The notes beneath the pieces were generated by a model. It saw only the letters and a program-made list of their open reading frames with translations, had not been told where the DNA came from and did not search any database. A stretch of 64,000 nucleotides of DNA, taken from contig BDDD01002690.1 of NCBI GenBank assembly GCA_001972305.1, positions 425,682 through 489,681 on the forward strand, in the 5' to 3' direction. This DNA comes from Cephalotus follicularis. Lineage: Eukaryota; Streptophyta; Magnoliopsida; Oxalidales; Cephalotaceae. Positions 10,397 through 20,919 of this stretch are shown piece by piece (positions within the stretch are counted from its first letter, which is position 1; each line of letters begins with the position of its first letter). The translations under genes and the position numbers were made by a program.

Positions 10397-12260
10397 TGTA
10401 AGAGCCCTAAATATTATAAAATATTTTTATTGGGCCTTGTAATTATTTTCTCACTTTTTGGGCTGGACCTGAATTTATGACGTAATTATTTGGGCCTTGA
10501 TAGGGTATAAATTATGACTTTGGGCTTAAGAATTGTTGGGCCAAGATTAACATTGTATATGGTAATTGGACTTAAAGGTTAAAAGAGGAGACTTTTGAAG
10601 AAGGCAGCCCAAGCCCAATTGGCAGCCTGCATTACTTCGAAAGTTTCATGAAAACTCCAGAGCCTTCTTTCAGTGGGTATATAAGGAGAATGTGGGTCAT
10701 GAAAGATGCTTTGGCATTCTTCACATTTACTGATTCTAGAAAAGTCGGGAGAAGTGAGAAAGTGGAGAGTTGGGACCAGCTGTTGGTAAAGAAGGAGAAA
10801 GAAGACAAGAGGAAGGTCCCCTGCCTTTCAAGAGCTGCAATCTTTAAATAGCCACCTTGGGAGAGTAAAGGAAAAATAGAGCAAGAGTAAAGGAAGGAAG
10901 GAAGCCCAGAATTTGTGGAGAAAGTAGGCCATCTCCGTTTCCAACCATCTCCAGGTAGGTTGCTCTATACCTGAGTACCTACCAGCATATTGTGTGTGTG
11001 GATTGTTATGTGTTGATGTTTGTCTTCTCTGCATTTTACTGTCTGCTTGATGTGTGTATTTTTATTGTTGCTTGTTCTGTGTCATGGGTTATTGTTGAAT
11101 TTTTATATATGCATATATTATAATTGTAAAGAGAAAATGAAGAGGTAGAATACGAGGCTTTCTCCTCTGGCAATTACATTATGCTCCCCTGTGCATGCCA
11201 ACGGTGCGTCTTGCACGTTGCTTGTGTGATGAGCTCTCGACAGGAGAAGCGCCGACCATGGATTCCACCTGCATATACCACGATGCCACTGCATGCACCA
11301 TGAGCAAGCCAAAGTGCCGAGGAGCATGCAAAGCTGGCGTCAATAACTGCTATCACCAGGCGTCGAGGAGGTGATCCACTGTGCCATGCATCCCCAAGCA
11401 ATGTGCTGAGGATGCGCCAGTGCACTAAGCTCCCCCTCATTGCCAGTATGCTCTAAGTATGCACCCAAGCATGCAGTGTACAATGCTAGAGAAGCCAGGG
11501 CCAAGGTGTTAATGCCAGAGGAGTAGTGCCAAGCTCCATACCCAACCTGCCACCCAGCTGCCATAGTCAGGTGCCAGGAAGGTGTGTTGTTGAGGAAGGG
11601 TGACGTCGAGCTGCTATGCCGAGGTACCATGGCTGAGGTGTCAAGCTTCTTTCCCATGCCCGAGGTGCCAGGTGCAGAAAACACCATACTCCTATGCACG
11701 TGTCCCGTTCTTTGTGAATACCCGAGGACGCAAGTGCAGAGGACACCATTGTCCTCTGCATGCGTCCCATATTTTGTAAAGACCATGGGTTCATGCCTGT
11801 GGAGCCAAGGCGCCGAGGTGACCTACCGAGGTGCCACCGACCGAGCACAGGAGCAGAGGATTCAAGACGCTGAGAACACCATGCGCAGAGGACGTCCCTG
11901 TCCTCTTCCATGCGTATCGTTCTCTGCCACAACGTGAGAGATGTGCCGGCACTGTTTCCGAAGACGTTGCCGAGGACGCATTAGTCCTAGGCGTCCGAGG
12001 AAACAAGGCCATGCGTCCCAAGCATGGAACAGCGCCAGAGCTCTCCACGAAGGCGCCCTTGCACTCTCCTCTGTTTTACCCGAGGACGCACCATAACAGG
12101 GCACCATAGTAGACCTGCACTCATGAAGCTGTCCACTGCTAGTAGCGCCAAACTCCCGAGGACCAAGTGTAGGGGTCATCCTTGTCCACTGTCGCACGTC
12201 TCAAGAACGCTGCGTTAAGCGTCATGGTCCTAGGATGAAGGATGACGAAGATGAGTTGGC
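10397..12260 (+). repeat. Element B 5' LTR, truncated at its 3' side
   Basis: It is collinear with 16306-18169. After ATGAGTTGGC (12251-12260) the sequence switches from LTR to gag coding sequence, whereas the 3' LTR continues GCCAATATTC. It holds a TATATAAGG box (10678-10686), a consensus-like splice donor CAG|GTAGGT (GT at 10955), and a GC-rich block (about 11170-12240) full of GCAGAGGAC / GTCCTCTGC and CCGAGGACGC words. Confidence 0.9.
10678..10686 (+). promoter_or_regulatory. TATA box of element B 5' LTR
   Basis: TATATAAGG lies about 280 bp into the LTR, the expected place at the end of U3. The same box is at 16587-16595 in the 3' LTR. The RNA start would be near 10710. Confidence 0.6.
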
Positions 12261-15200
12261 TTCCTTGCAGGACTTCGACCGGACATTCAAGAAAAGTTAG
12301 TGCCCCTACATCTACGATCCTTCTTTGAGTTATCTAATCGGGCACGTGAAGTGGAAGCCTTGGCTCAGCGGTTCCAGAGTTTAGAGATCCAGACAGGGCA
12401 GCGAAGACCTGCCCCTCCGGGTGATCAGTCGGGAAGGAGTTCTGGTAGTAGTAATAAATCCCGAAGGTCAGGATATTACAGCAGTCCGAGGCAAGGAGAA
12501 TATCCCCGCAGTGTTGGTAGCCCCGCAGGACCTTCGAGATTGGGAAGACAATCTCGTGGTTCTTATCAGAGAAGACCTGGTCGTGATGCACGACGGAGGC
12601 GACAGCGTAGGACAGCTTCGCAAGGAGGTTCGTCTAGACCCACCGATAATGAACAGGTGTCTGTTGAACCCTGTATGCATTGTGGTCGCACCAATCATAC
12701 TTCTGAAGATTGCTGGTGGAAAGATGGTAGGTGTTGGACTTGTGGAGCTTCAGATCATATATCCACTCAGTGTCCACAGAATCAGTTCAGCACAGGAGGA
12801 CAAACAGGACAAGGTTCGAACCGACCACCAGGGAGTTTCCAGCAAAGCTGCCCTAGCACTAGTTCACGTGGAGACCGCGGTAAACAGCCGATGGAATCTG
12901 CACCTACGGTACAAGGAAGAGTTTATGCTATGGATCGGCGAGCTGCAGCTGGTTCACCCTCAGTGATTGGAGGTATGGTTCATGTATCTCAGCTTTTAGC
13001 ACGGACTCTGATTGATCCGGGCTCATCTCATTCGTATGTTGCTTCTCAATTTATAAGTCGTATGAATATGGAGCCCGAACCCTTGCCTTTTGTGATAGAA
13101 GTCAGCACACCAGTAGGAGAGTCGGTTACCTCCCGATGGGTGTGTAGATCTTGTGCCATTGAGATTTCTGGACATGTTCTTTCGGCAGACCTTATAGTAC
13201 TGCCAATGGGCGAACTTGATATAATTCTCGATATGGATTGGCTGTCAGTATATAACGCATATGTGGATTGTAACAGGAAGGTCGTAACCTTCCATTTGCC
13301 AGGACAGTCTCCGTTCCAGTTTATCGGGACGTTAGAGCATCAGCCAGTTACTATGATATCTGCTATTCAGGCTGACAGACTCTTGAGACAGGGATGTGTT
13401 GCTTACCTGGCACATGTAACGGACGACAGAAAATGGATACCGAAGTTGGAGGATGTTCCTGTGGTTTGTGAATACCCGGATGTGTTTCTGGAAGAGTTGA
13501 CATCCTTACCTCCTGAGAGAGATGTGGAGTTTGCTATAGATTTGTTACCAGGAACAGCCCCCATATCGACGGCTCCTTACCGAATGGCCCCTCCTGAGTT
13601 AAAGGAGCTGAAAGTGCAACTACAGGAATTGTTGGATAAAGGTTTCATCAGACCCAGTGTATCCCCTTGGGGAGCGCCGGTCTTGTTTGTCAAAAAGAAA
13701 GATGGATCCCTAAGAATGTGCATTGATTACCGCCAGTTAAATAAAGTGACAGTCAAGAACAAATATCCACTGCCACATATCGACGATCTGTTTGATCAAC
13801 TTAAGGGATCTTCAGTATTTTCCAAGTTGGATCTGAGATCAGGATATCACCAGCTCCGAGTTAGAGCGGAAGATATTCCCAAGACTGCTTTCAGATCACG
13901 ATATGGACACTACGAATTCGTAGTAATGCCTTTTGGGGTGACCAACGCCCCTGCTGCATTCATGAGCTTGATGAACAAGATATTCAGCCCATATCTTGAC
14001 CAGTTCATAGTGGTATTCATTGATGACATCTTGATATATTCGAAATCTATGGAAGAACATGGTAAATACCTACACTTGGTATTACAAACTCTCAGAGACC
14101 ATCAGTTGTATGCCAAGTTTAGTAAATGTGAATTCTGGTTATCAGAGGTGACATTCCTTGGTCATGTTATATCCAGCGCAGGATTGTCAGTGGATCCTAC
14201 AAAGATTGAGGCAGTAAAAGGCTGGAAGCGACCAACGAATGTGACGGAAGTCCGAAGCTTTCTTGGCTTGGCAGGATACTACCGTCGGTTTGTAGAGGGC
14301 TTTTCAAAAATAGCAACACCTCTGACTAGATTGACGCAGAAGAATGTGGCTTTTGTTTGGGATGATGCTTGTGAACGGAGTTTCCAAGAGTTAAAGCATC
14401 GTCTGACTACTGCGCCAATCCTAGCCTTACCAGAAGGCAACGAAGGCTTTGTTGTATACAGTGACGCATCAGGCAGTGGCCTGGGCTGTGTCCTTATGCA
14501 GAATGGAAGAGTGATCGCATACGCCTCACGGAAGCTAAAGCCCCATGAAGAAAACTATCCCACTCACGATCTTGAGTTGGCAGCGATAGTATTCGCCCTG
14601 CGTAAATGGAGGCATTATCTGTATGGTACAAAGTTCGAGGTGTATACAGATCACAAGAGTCTAAAGTACTTGTTTTCACAGAAGGATCTGAACATGAGAC
14701 AACGCAGATGGATGGAATTGCTGAACGACTATAACTGTGAAATACAATACTATCCAGGCAAAGCTAATGTGGTTGCAGATGCTCTTAGTCGCCGCTTAGC
14801 TTGCCTGACCATTGCTCATATTCAGACACGTCCATGGCTAATGGACCGAATCCGTGAAGCTCAAAGCCACGATGGTGACCTTCTCAAGCTAGCTTTGAGC
14901 GATAATGGAGGTTTAAAACCGGATTTTTCTATACAAGGTGACGGATTAATCCGATACCAGGGCAGAATATGTGTTCCTAATGATAAAGAAGTAAAGGATG
15001 AACTGTTGTCACAGGCGCATCGTTCTAGTTTCTCCGTACATCCGGGAAGTACCAAGATGTACCGGGATCTAAAGCCGGACTACTGGTGGAACAACATGAA
15101 AAGAGAGATAGCTGAATATGTTGCTTCTTGTTTGACATGCCAACAGGTTAAAGCAGAACACCAAAGACCAGTAGGATTGTTGCAGCCGTTGCCTGTGGCA

Positions 15201-16268
15201 CAGTGGAAATGGGAACACATCACGATGGATTTCGTGATAGGACTGCCTGGAACAAGGAATGGCCGTGATGCTATATGGGTAATTGTCGATCGCTTTACTA
15301 AGTCTGCACATTTTCTCGCGATCAAGAGGAACTTTTCTCTGTCACGGCTGGCCCATATGTACATTGCGGAAATTGTGAGACTCCATGGAGTACAAATCAG
15401 TGTGGTGTCTGACAGAGACCCCCGTTTTACATCACGATTTTGGAGGAAACTGCAAGAAGCCTTTGGTACTCAGTTGAATTTTAGCACAGCTTTTCATCCC
15501 CAGACTGATGGACAGTCTGAGAGGACCATTCAGACTCTGGAAGACATGCTGCGAGCATGTGTTTTGGATTGGGGAGGTAGCTGGGAGGACCATCTACCGT
15601 TAGTAGAGTTCTCGTACAATAATAGCTTTCACGCCAGTATTGGTATGGCACCGTTCGAGGCTCTTTATGGAAGGAAGTGCAGAACCCCAATCTGTTGGTT
15701 CAAAGTGGGAGAACAGAGTCTTGTGGGACCCAAGCTTGTACAAGACACAGTTGAGAAAGCAAAAGTTATCCGGGAAAGACTCCGTACAGCACAAAGTCGA
15801 CAGAAAAGCTACGCAGACCACCGCAGGCGTGAATTAGAGTTCGCTGTGGGCGATCATGTATTCCTCAAAGTCTCTCCAACTAAAGGGATCATGAGGTTCG
15901 GCAAGAAAGGAAAGTTGACCCCTCGGTTTATAGGACCTTTTGAGATCCTTGAGAGAGTAGGTCCTGTTGCTTATCGACTTGCCTTACCCCCCAATCTGGC
16001 GGATGTGCATAACGTGTTTCATGTTTCGATGCTGCGGAAGTACCATCCTGACCCCTCTCACATTTTACAATGGGAGCCACTGGAGTTGAGAACGGATTTG
16101 AGTTTCGAAGAGATGCCTATCCGAATTCTCGACCTATGAGTCAAGCAATTGAGGAACAAAACCATTCCGTTAGTAAAAGTATTATGGCAATATCACGGAA
16201 TGGAAGAAGCCACGTGGGAAAGAGAAGATGATATGCAAGCTAAATACCCCCAGTTGTTTTCATCCTAG
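12261..16268 (+). pseudogene. Element B gag-pol polyprotein, 5'-deleted, one late stop
   Basis: An uninterrupted frame of about 1290 codons begins at the deletion joint (12261, [13 protein letters not shown] of gag) and stops at 16137-16139. Numbering from a GTG at 12300: two CCHC knuckles (residues ~125-158, [14 protein letters not shown] and [14 protein letters not shown]); aspartic protease [11 protein letters not shown] with Asp239; RT with [11 protein letters not shown] and FIDD (Asp575, Asp576); RNase H starting VVYSDASG (Asp722) with TDHKSL; integrase HHCC region (~905-945); and DDE at Asp977, Asp1038 and Glu1074. After the TGA the same frame continues for 42 codons (VKQLRNKTIPLVKVLWQYHG...EEATWE), the chromodomain-like tail. 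The capsid part of gag is missing, but the enzymes look intact and might act in trans if expressed. Confidence 0.92.
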
Positions 16269-16291
16269 GAAATTTCGGGACGAGATTTCTC

Positions 16292-16305
16292 TAAGGAGGG
16301 GAGGA
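16292..16305 (+). other. Element B polypurine tract
   Basis: AAGGAGGGGAGGA directly precedes the TGTAAGAG start of the 3' LTR, the normal site for plus-strand priming. Confidence 0.8.
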
Positions 16306-19147
16306 TGTAAGAGCCCTAAATATTATAAAATATATTTATTGGGCCTTGTAATTATTTTCCCACTTTTTGGGCTGGACCTGAATTTATGACGTAATTATTT
16401 GGGCCTTGATGGGGTATAAATTATCACTTTGGGCTTAAGAATTGTTGGGCCAAGATTAACATTGTATATGGTAATTGGACTTAAAGGTTAAAAGAGGAGA
16501 CTTTTGAAGAAGGCAGCCCAAGCCCAATTGGCAGCCTGCATTCCTTCGAAAATTTCATGAAAACTCCAGAGCCTTATTTCAGTGGGTATATAAGGAGAAT
16601 GTGGGTCATGAAAGATGCTTTGGCATTCTTCACATTTACTGATTCTAGAAAAGTCGGGAGAAGTGAGAAAGTGGAGAGTTGGGACCAGCTGTTGGTAAAG
16701 AAGGAGAAAGAAGACAAGAGGAAGGTCCTCTGCCTTTCAAGAGCTGCAATCTTTAAATAGCCACCTTGGGAGAGTAAAGGAAAAATAGAGCAAGAGTAAA
16801 GGAAGGAAGGAAGCCCAGAATTTGTGGAGAAAGTAGGCCATCTCCGTTTCCAACCATCTCCAGGTAGGTTGCTCTATACCTGAGTACCTACCAGCATATT
16901 TTGTGTGTGGATTGTTATGTGTTGATGTTTGTCTTCTCTGCATTTTACTGTCTGCTTGATGTGTGTATTTTTATTGTTGCTTGTTCTGTGTCATTGGTTA
17001 TTGTTGAATTTTTATATATGCATATATTATAATTGTAAAGAGAAAACGAAGAGGTAGAATACGAGGCTTTCTCCTCTGGCAATTACATTATGCTCCCCTG
17101 TGCATGCCAACGGTGCGTCTTGCACGTTGCTTGTGTGATGAGCTCTCGACAGGAGAAGCGCCGACCATGGATTCCACCTGCATATACCACGATGCCACTG
17201 CATACACCATGAGCAAGCCAAAGTGCCGAGGAGCATGCAAAGCTGGCGTCAATAACTGCTATCACCAGGCGTCGAGGAGGTGATCCACTGTGCCATGCAT
17301 CCCCAAGCAATGTGCTGAGGATGCGCCAGTGCACTAAGCTCCCCCTCATTGCCAGTATGCTCTAAGTATGCACCCAAGCATACAGTGTACAATGCTAGAG
17401 GAGCCAGGGCCAAGGTGTTAATGCCAGAGGAGTAGTGCCAAGCTCCATACCCAACCTGCCACCCAGCTGCCATAGTCAGGTGCCAGGAAGGTGTGTTGTT
17501 GAGGAAGGGTGACGTCGAGCTGCTATGCCAAGGTACCATGGATGAGGTGTCAAGCTTCTTTCCCATGCCCGAGGTGCCAGGTGCAGAAAACACCATACTC
17601 CTATGCACGTGTCCCGTTCTTTGTGAATACCCAAGGACGCAAGTGCAGAGGACACCATTGTCCTCTGCATGCGTCCCATCTTTTGTAAAGACCATGGGTT
17701 CATGCCTGTGGAGCCAAGGCGCCGAGGTGGCCTGCCGAGGTGCCACCGACCGAGCACAGGAGCAGAGGATTCAAGACGCTGAGAACACCATACGCAGAGG
17801 ACGTCCCTGTCCTCTGCCATGCGTATCGTTCTCTGCCACAACGTGAGAGATGTGCCAGCACAGTTTCCGAAGACGTTGCCGAGGACGCATTAGTCCAAGG
17901 CATCCGAGGAAACAAGGCCATGCGTCCCAAGCATGGAACAGCACCAGAGCTCTCCACGAAGGCGCCCTTGCACTCTCCTCTGTTTTACCCGAGGACGCAC
18001 CATAACAGGGCACCATAGTAGACCTGCACTCATGAAGCTATCCACTGCTAGAAGCGCCAAACTCCCGAGGACAAAGTGTAGGGGTCATCCTTGTCCACTG
18101 TCGCACGTCTCAAGAACGCTGCGTTAAGCGTCATGGTCCTAGGATGAAGGATGACGAAGATGAGTTGGCGCCAATATTCAAACGTCCTGGGCATGCCTAC
18201 AACTAACGAATGAGAAGGGATTTAAGAGAAATGTCATACGGTGCGTTTTGAGAAAAGCCCATGCATGCATTTTACTTGTGATTTCATTGAGTTTTACTAT
18301 GCTTACAGGAGAGGAAATTAAAGAATGATTTATAAATGTCAAAGAAAATAAATAGAATTAGTAAAGGAAGTTTAAGGATAATACCAGGCTGGTGAGCCCA
18401 ACTAGGGAGAATTCCGCCAACCAGGTGAACCCAAGGGGTGAATACCGCGAGGCAGGTGATCCTCAGGCGAATCCGCTAGTGGTAAACCTAAAGGTGAATT
18501 GTGCCAGAGCTGGTGATCCAAAGGGTGAACCGTCAGAGCAGGTGAGCAAAGGGCGAATTCCGCTCGGCAGGTGAACCCGGAGGAGAATTCCGCGGGCAGG
18601 TGAGCCTAAAGGTGAACCATGTATATTGACCATGACCATAGGATGACCGGACTAGACTCCTCTGTGCTATGATATTATGTATGATTCGAGTAGAGTAGTC
18701 CGAGGATAAAAGCATGATGATGATTATGTCTGGCTTATGATTTGTATATTTATTATTATTTCCTCCTCTGCTTGTATTGTTTCTTCCTCTGGTATGTGCC
18801 CGTGTATGGGGTGACCTACACAACCCTCAGGGTTGCTGACCCATTCTTTTGAATGGGTCAGGTACAGGTACAGGTAGTGGAGGCACATCGCAGCAACGAC
18901 AAGGATAAAGAGTACAGTAAGTTTATCCTCCTCGACAGTACGCTTCCGTGGACAAGTTGCAGAAAATAAATTGTGTATTTATTTTATTCTGGTTCATAGC
19001 AGTATGTAATTCGAACTGGGTCTATAATCCACACATTAAATAAAGGATTTTAATTTTAATTTAAATTTTTATGCTGATTATTATAATGATTGTACGGATT
19101 GCCACGTGTCGAATCGTGGGGCCTATCCCACGATTCGGGGCGTGACA
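16306..19147 (+). repeat. Element B 3' LTR (complete)
   Basis: This 2842-bp LTR runs from TGTAAGAGCC to GGGGCGTGACA. In order it holds a TATA box (16587), a splice-donor-like CAG|GTAGGT (16864), a GC-rich palindrome-rich block (about 17080-18150), an AT-rich part, a minisatellite (18391-18618), a hairpin GACCCATTC...GAATGGGTC (18828-18860) with CAG|GTACAG after it, and an AT-rich end. The minus and plus strands of the GC-rich block both have long open frames, which I regard as by-products of composition. Confidence 0.9.
18391..18618 (+). repeat. Minisatellite in element B 3' LTR, 7-8 units of 26-33 bp
   Basis: Units start GGTGAACCC or GGTGATCC and usually contain GGTGAATTCCGC followed by GGCA. 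Unit length varies between 26 and 33 bp. Because the 5' LTR is truncated upstream of this point, copy number cannot be compared between the LTRs. Confidence 0.85.
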
Positions 19148-19152
19148 TCTGC

Positions 19153-19708
19153 TGAGAAGGGCAGAAAGATATGTGAATGCCGAGGAAGCAATGGCAGCTA
19201 GAAAGCAAAAGACGTCCTGGTCGAGCCATCAGGTGGAGAAACAGGAGCACTCACTAGGTTCTCAGGAGTCAAAGGAGAAGAGGAATGACAGGTCAGAGCT
19301 CGCACGAGACTACCTTAGACAGAAGCTTCCCAGGAGGGAGGGATCCCCAAAAAGGGGGGCATCAATCCCCACCTATAACGACTTCGCCCCTCTTCTGGAC
19401 ACACGCACCAAGATACTTGCCGTGGAGAAGGATAAGATCCCCATCCAATGGCCAGCACCCATGAGATCCCCAGCAGAAAAGAGGGACTTAGACAAGTTTT
19501 GCCAGTACCATCGTGACCATGGACACGATACAGAGGAGTGCAGACAGTTAAAGAATTAGATTGAAGACCTGATTTACATAGGCCACCTAAGGAAATATGT
19601 GGATAGAGATGCCCCTCGGGAGAGAAGGGAGCACAGAGAAAAAGCTCCCCAACAGGCCGAGGAACAGAAGCCGAGAGGTGTAATACATACCATCTCTGGA
19701 GGAAGGTA
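19153..19708 (+). pseudogene. Element A gag, second part
   Basis: The frame resumes after B with AERYVNAEEAMAARKQKTSW, the usual Tat Gag stretch after the capsid domain. A zinc-knuckle-like CQYHRDHGHDTEEC (about 19500-19541) follows, then IEDLI...HLRKYVDRDA and RGVIHTISGG at the end. A TAG at 19557-19559 sits where K has CAA, consistent with a CAA/CAG to TAG change. Element K (60667-61330) has the same segment and shows the relationship. Beyond 19708 similarity to protease is lost. Confidence 0.8.
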
Positions 19709-19825
19709 ATGCCAAGCACCCGGGGAAGTACTCCAAGGTAGCTCACAGTTAGGGACTGGGGAAGAAAGTCTTGAAAACCCGATACCATGATGTCATGACC
19801 AAACTACAATGAAGAGTTAGGAAGG

Positions 19826-19965
19826 ACCCTACGAGGTGAAGGAAGTGCTCCCACCAAGGAACATTGAAACTTGAAACTCTGGGGGGCTGGGAAATTCAAG
19901 AACCCGAGGTTGGATTACCGAGCACCTAAAGATATCAGCAACTACTTGTAAGTTGTACAAATTCA
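19826..19965 (+). pseudogene. Element A: scrap of pol C-terminus after a large deletion
   Basis: The words EGPYEVKEVLPP match the end-of-integrase segment of Tat-type Pol (WEGPYEV.EVL.PGTY). Nothing recognisable lies between this point and the end of gag at about 19709. Protease, RT, RNase H and most of integrase were therefore removed in one or more deletions. The frame breaks within 20 codons. Confidence 0.5.
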
Positions 19966-20153
19966 AGAATGTCAATAAAGTTGAATTTTCTCTCTCGAAA
20001 ATTGCTTGTTCAAGACCATAGCTACAAGTTTGCAAGGGACCAGAGGTCAAATGTTCATATCCTTAAACCTCTGAACAGCCCCCGATCAACTCCCTCAATC
20101 AAAAAGCTTTAATACAGGCTTAAGTTTTGAATATACCAAGATCTCAAGTCAAC

Positions 20154-20322
20154 AAAGACTCCTTCCGAAGAGCAAATAAAGCCTCCCTTCAGAGGAGTAG
20201 TAAAGACTCTATCCAAGGAGCAAATAAAGCCTCCCGTTAGAGGAGCACTAAAGAGTCCTTCCGAGGAGCAAATAAAGCCTCCCGTCATAGGAGCTCTAAA
20301 GACTCCTCCCGAGGAGCACCAA
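20154..20322 (+). repeat. 48-bp tandem repeat in element A, about 3.5 copies
   Basis: Units start at 20154, 20202, 20250 and 20298, each AAAGACTCC...GAGGAGCAAATAAAGCC. The exact 48-bp period is a multiple of three, but no frame stays open across it. It lies in the untranslated stretch between pol and the antisense gene. Confidence 0.85.
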
Positions 20323-20919
20323 AAATTACTACAAAAGAATCATCTGGGAGCAAACTAAAAAAGACTTCTAAGGAAGCAATAAGACTCCCAAGGGAGCAAA
20401 CGCAGGTCAGCTTTCCCTTGTCCGACCAAACCAGTATTGTCTCTTGAAAGGCGAATCCATAAGAACTCGCAACGATCAAGTTCGTTGGACTGAGCACTTT
20501 GAAATAAGTGTCCCTACGTGGACTGCAAGCTCAGACGACATGGTCTAGAATATAACGGACCAGACGAAATCCTGTTCGACAAACCCATAGGAACTTGCCC
20601 AAGCAGACCTAAAACTTGGTCTACAAACACCTCTGAACTCGTAAAGATCAAGTCTTGTTGCCTGAACGCTTTTCATACAAAGTGTCCTATGGGGACTAGA
20701 AAGCTTAGGGAGCTTGGTCTGAAAAGTGTAAGACCACAATATAAAGTCTACGAAATAGACTAAGTGAAATTTCCTAAGAGAAATATCTAAAGCTTAAATG
20801 AAGCGACAAAAAATGCAGAGCAAGAAACAAAGAACAAAAGGATCCGAGGTGAAAAAGTTCTACGTTTCATTCATAGAGAAGTTACATTACAAGGAAAAAT
20901 TAAATTACAACGCAAAAAA
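20323..20919 (+). other. Non-coding 3' internal region of element A
   Basis: Two loosely repeated segments of about 150 bp occur here (AACTCGCAACGATCAAG at 20465 and AACTCGTAAAGATCAAG at 20637, each followed by a CTT TG-AA-TGTCC word). No protein similarity is visible. It is the usual long spacer of Tat elements. Confidence 0.5.

Larger units (their letters stand above)
10397..19147 (+). mobile_element. Element B: Tekay/Del-type Ty3/Gypsy retrotransposon nested in A
   Basis: It is flanked by a perfect 5-bp duplication TCTGC (10392-10396 and 19148-19152) inside A's gag. LTRs start TGTAAGAGCCCT and end GGGGCGTGACA. The 3' LTR is 2842 bp. The 5' LTR copy stops at 12260 because a deletion removed its last ~980 bp, the primer site and the N-terminus of gag. 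The two LTRs are collinear base for base over 1864 positions with few differences, so B is clearly younger than A. The lineage is judged from the chromodomain-like tail, the zinc knuckles, and the RT and integrase wording. Confidence 0.9.

Noticed and set aside
11174-12218. Overlapping open frames of 64-165 codons on both strands in the B LTR (also 17083-18127)
   Set aside because: They occur on both strands at once, have no known motif, are full of the LTR's own repeat words and lie downstream of a likely splice donor. I treat them as by-products of a GC-rich, stop-poor sequence.
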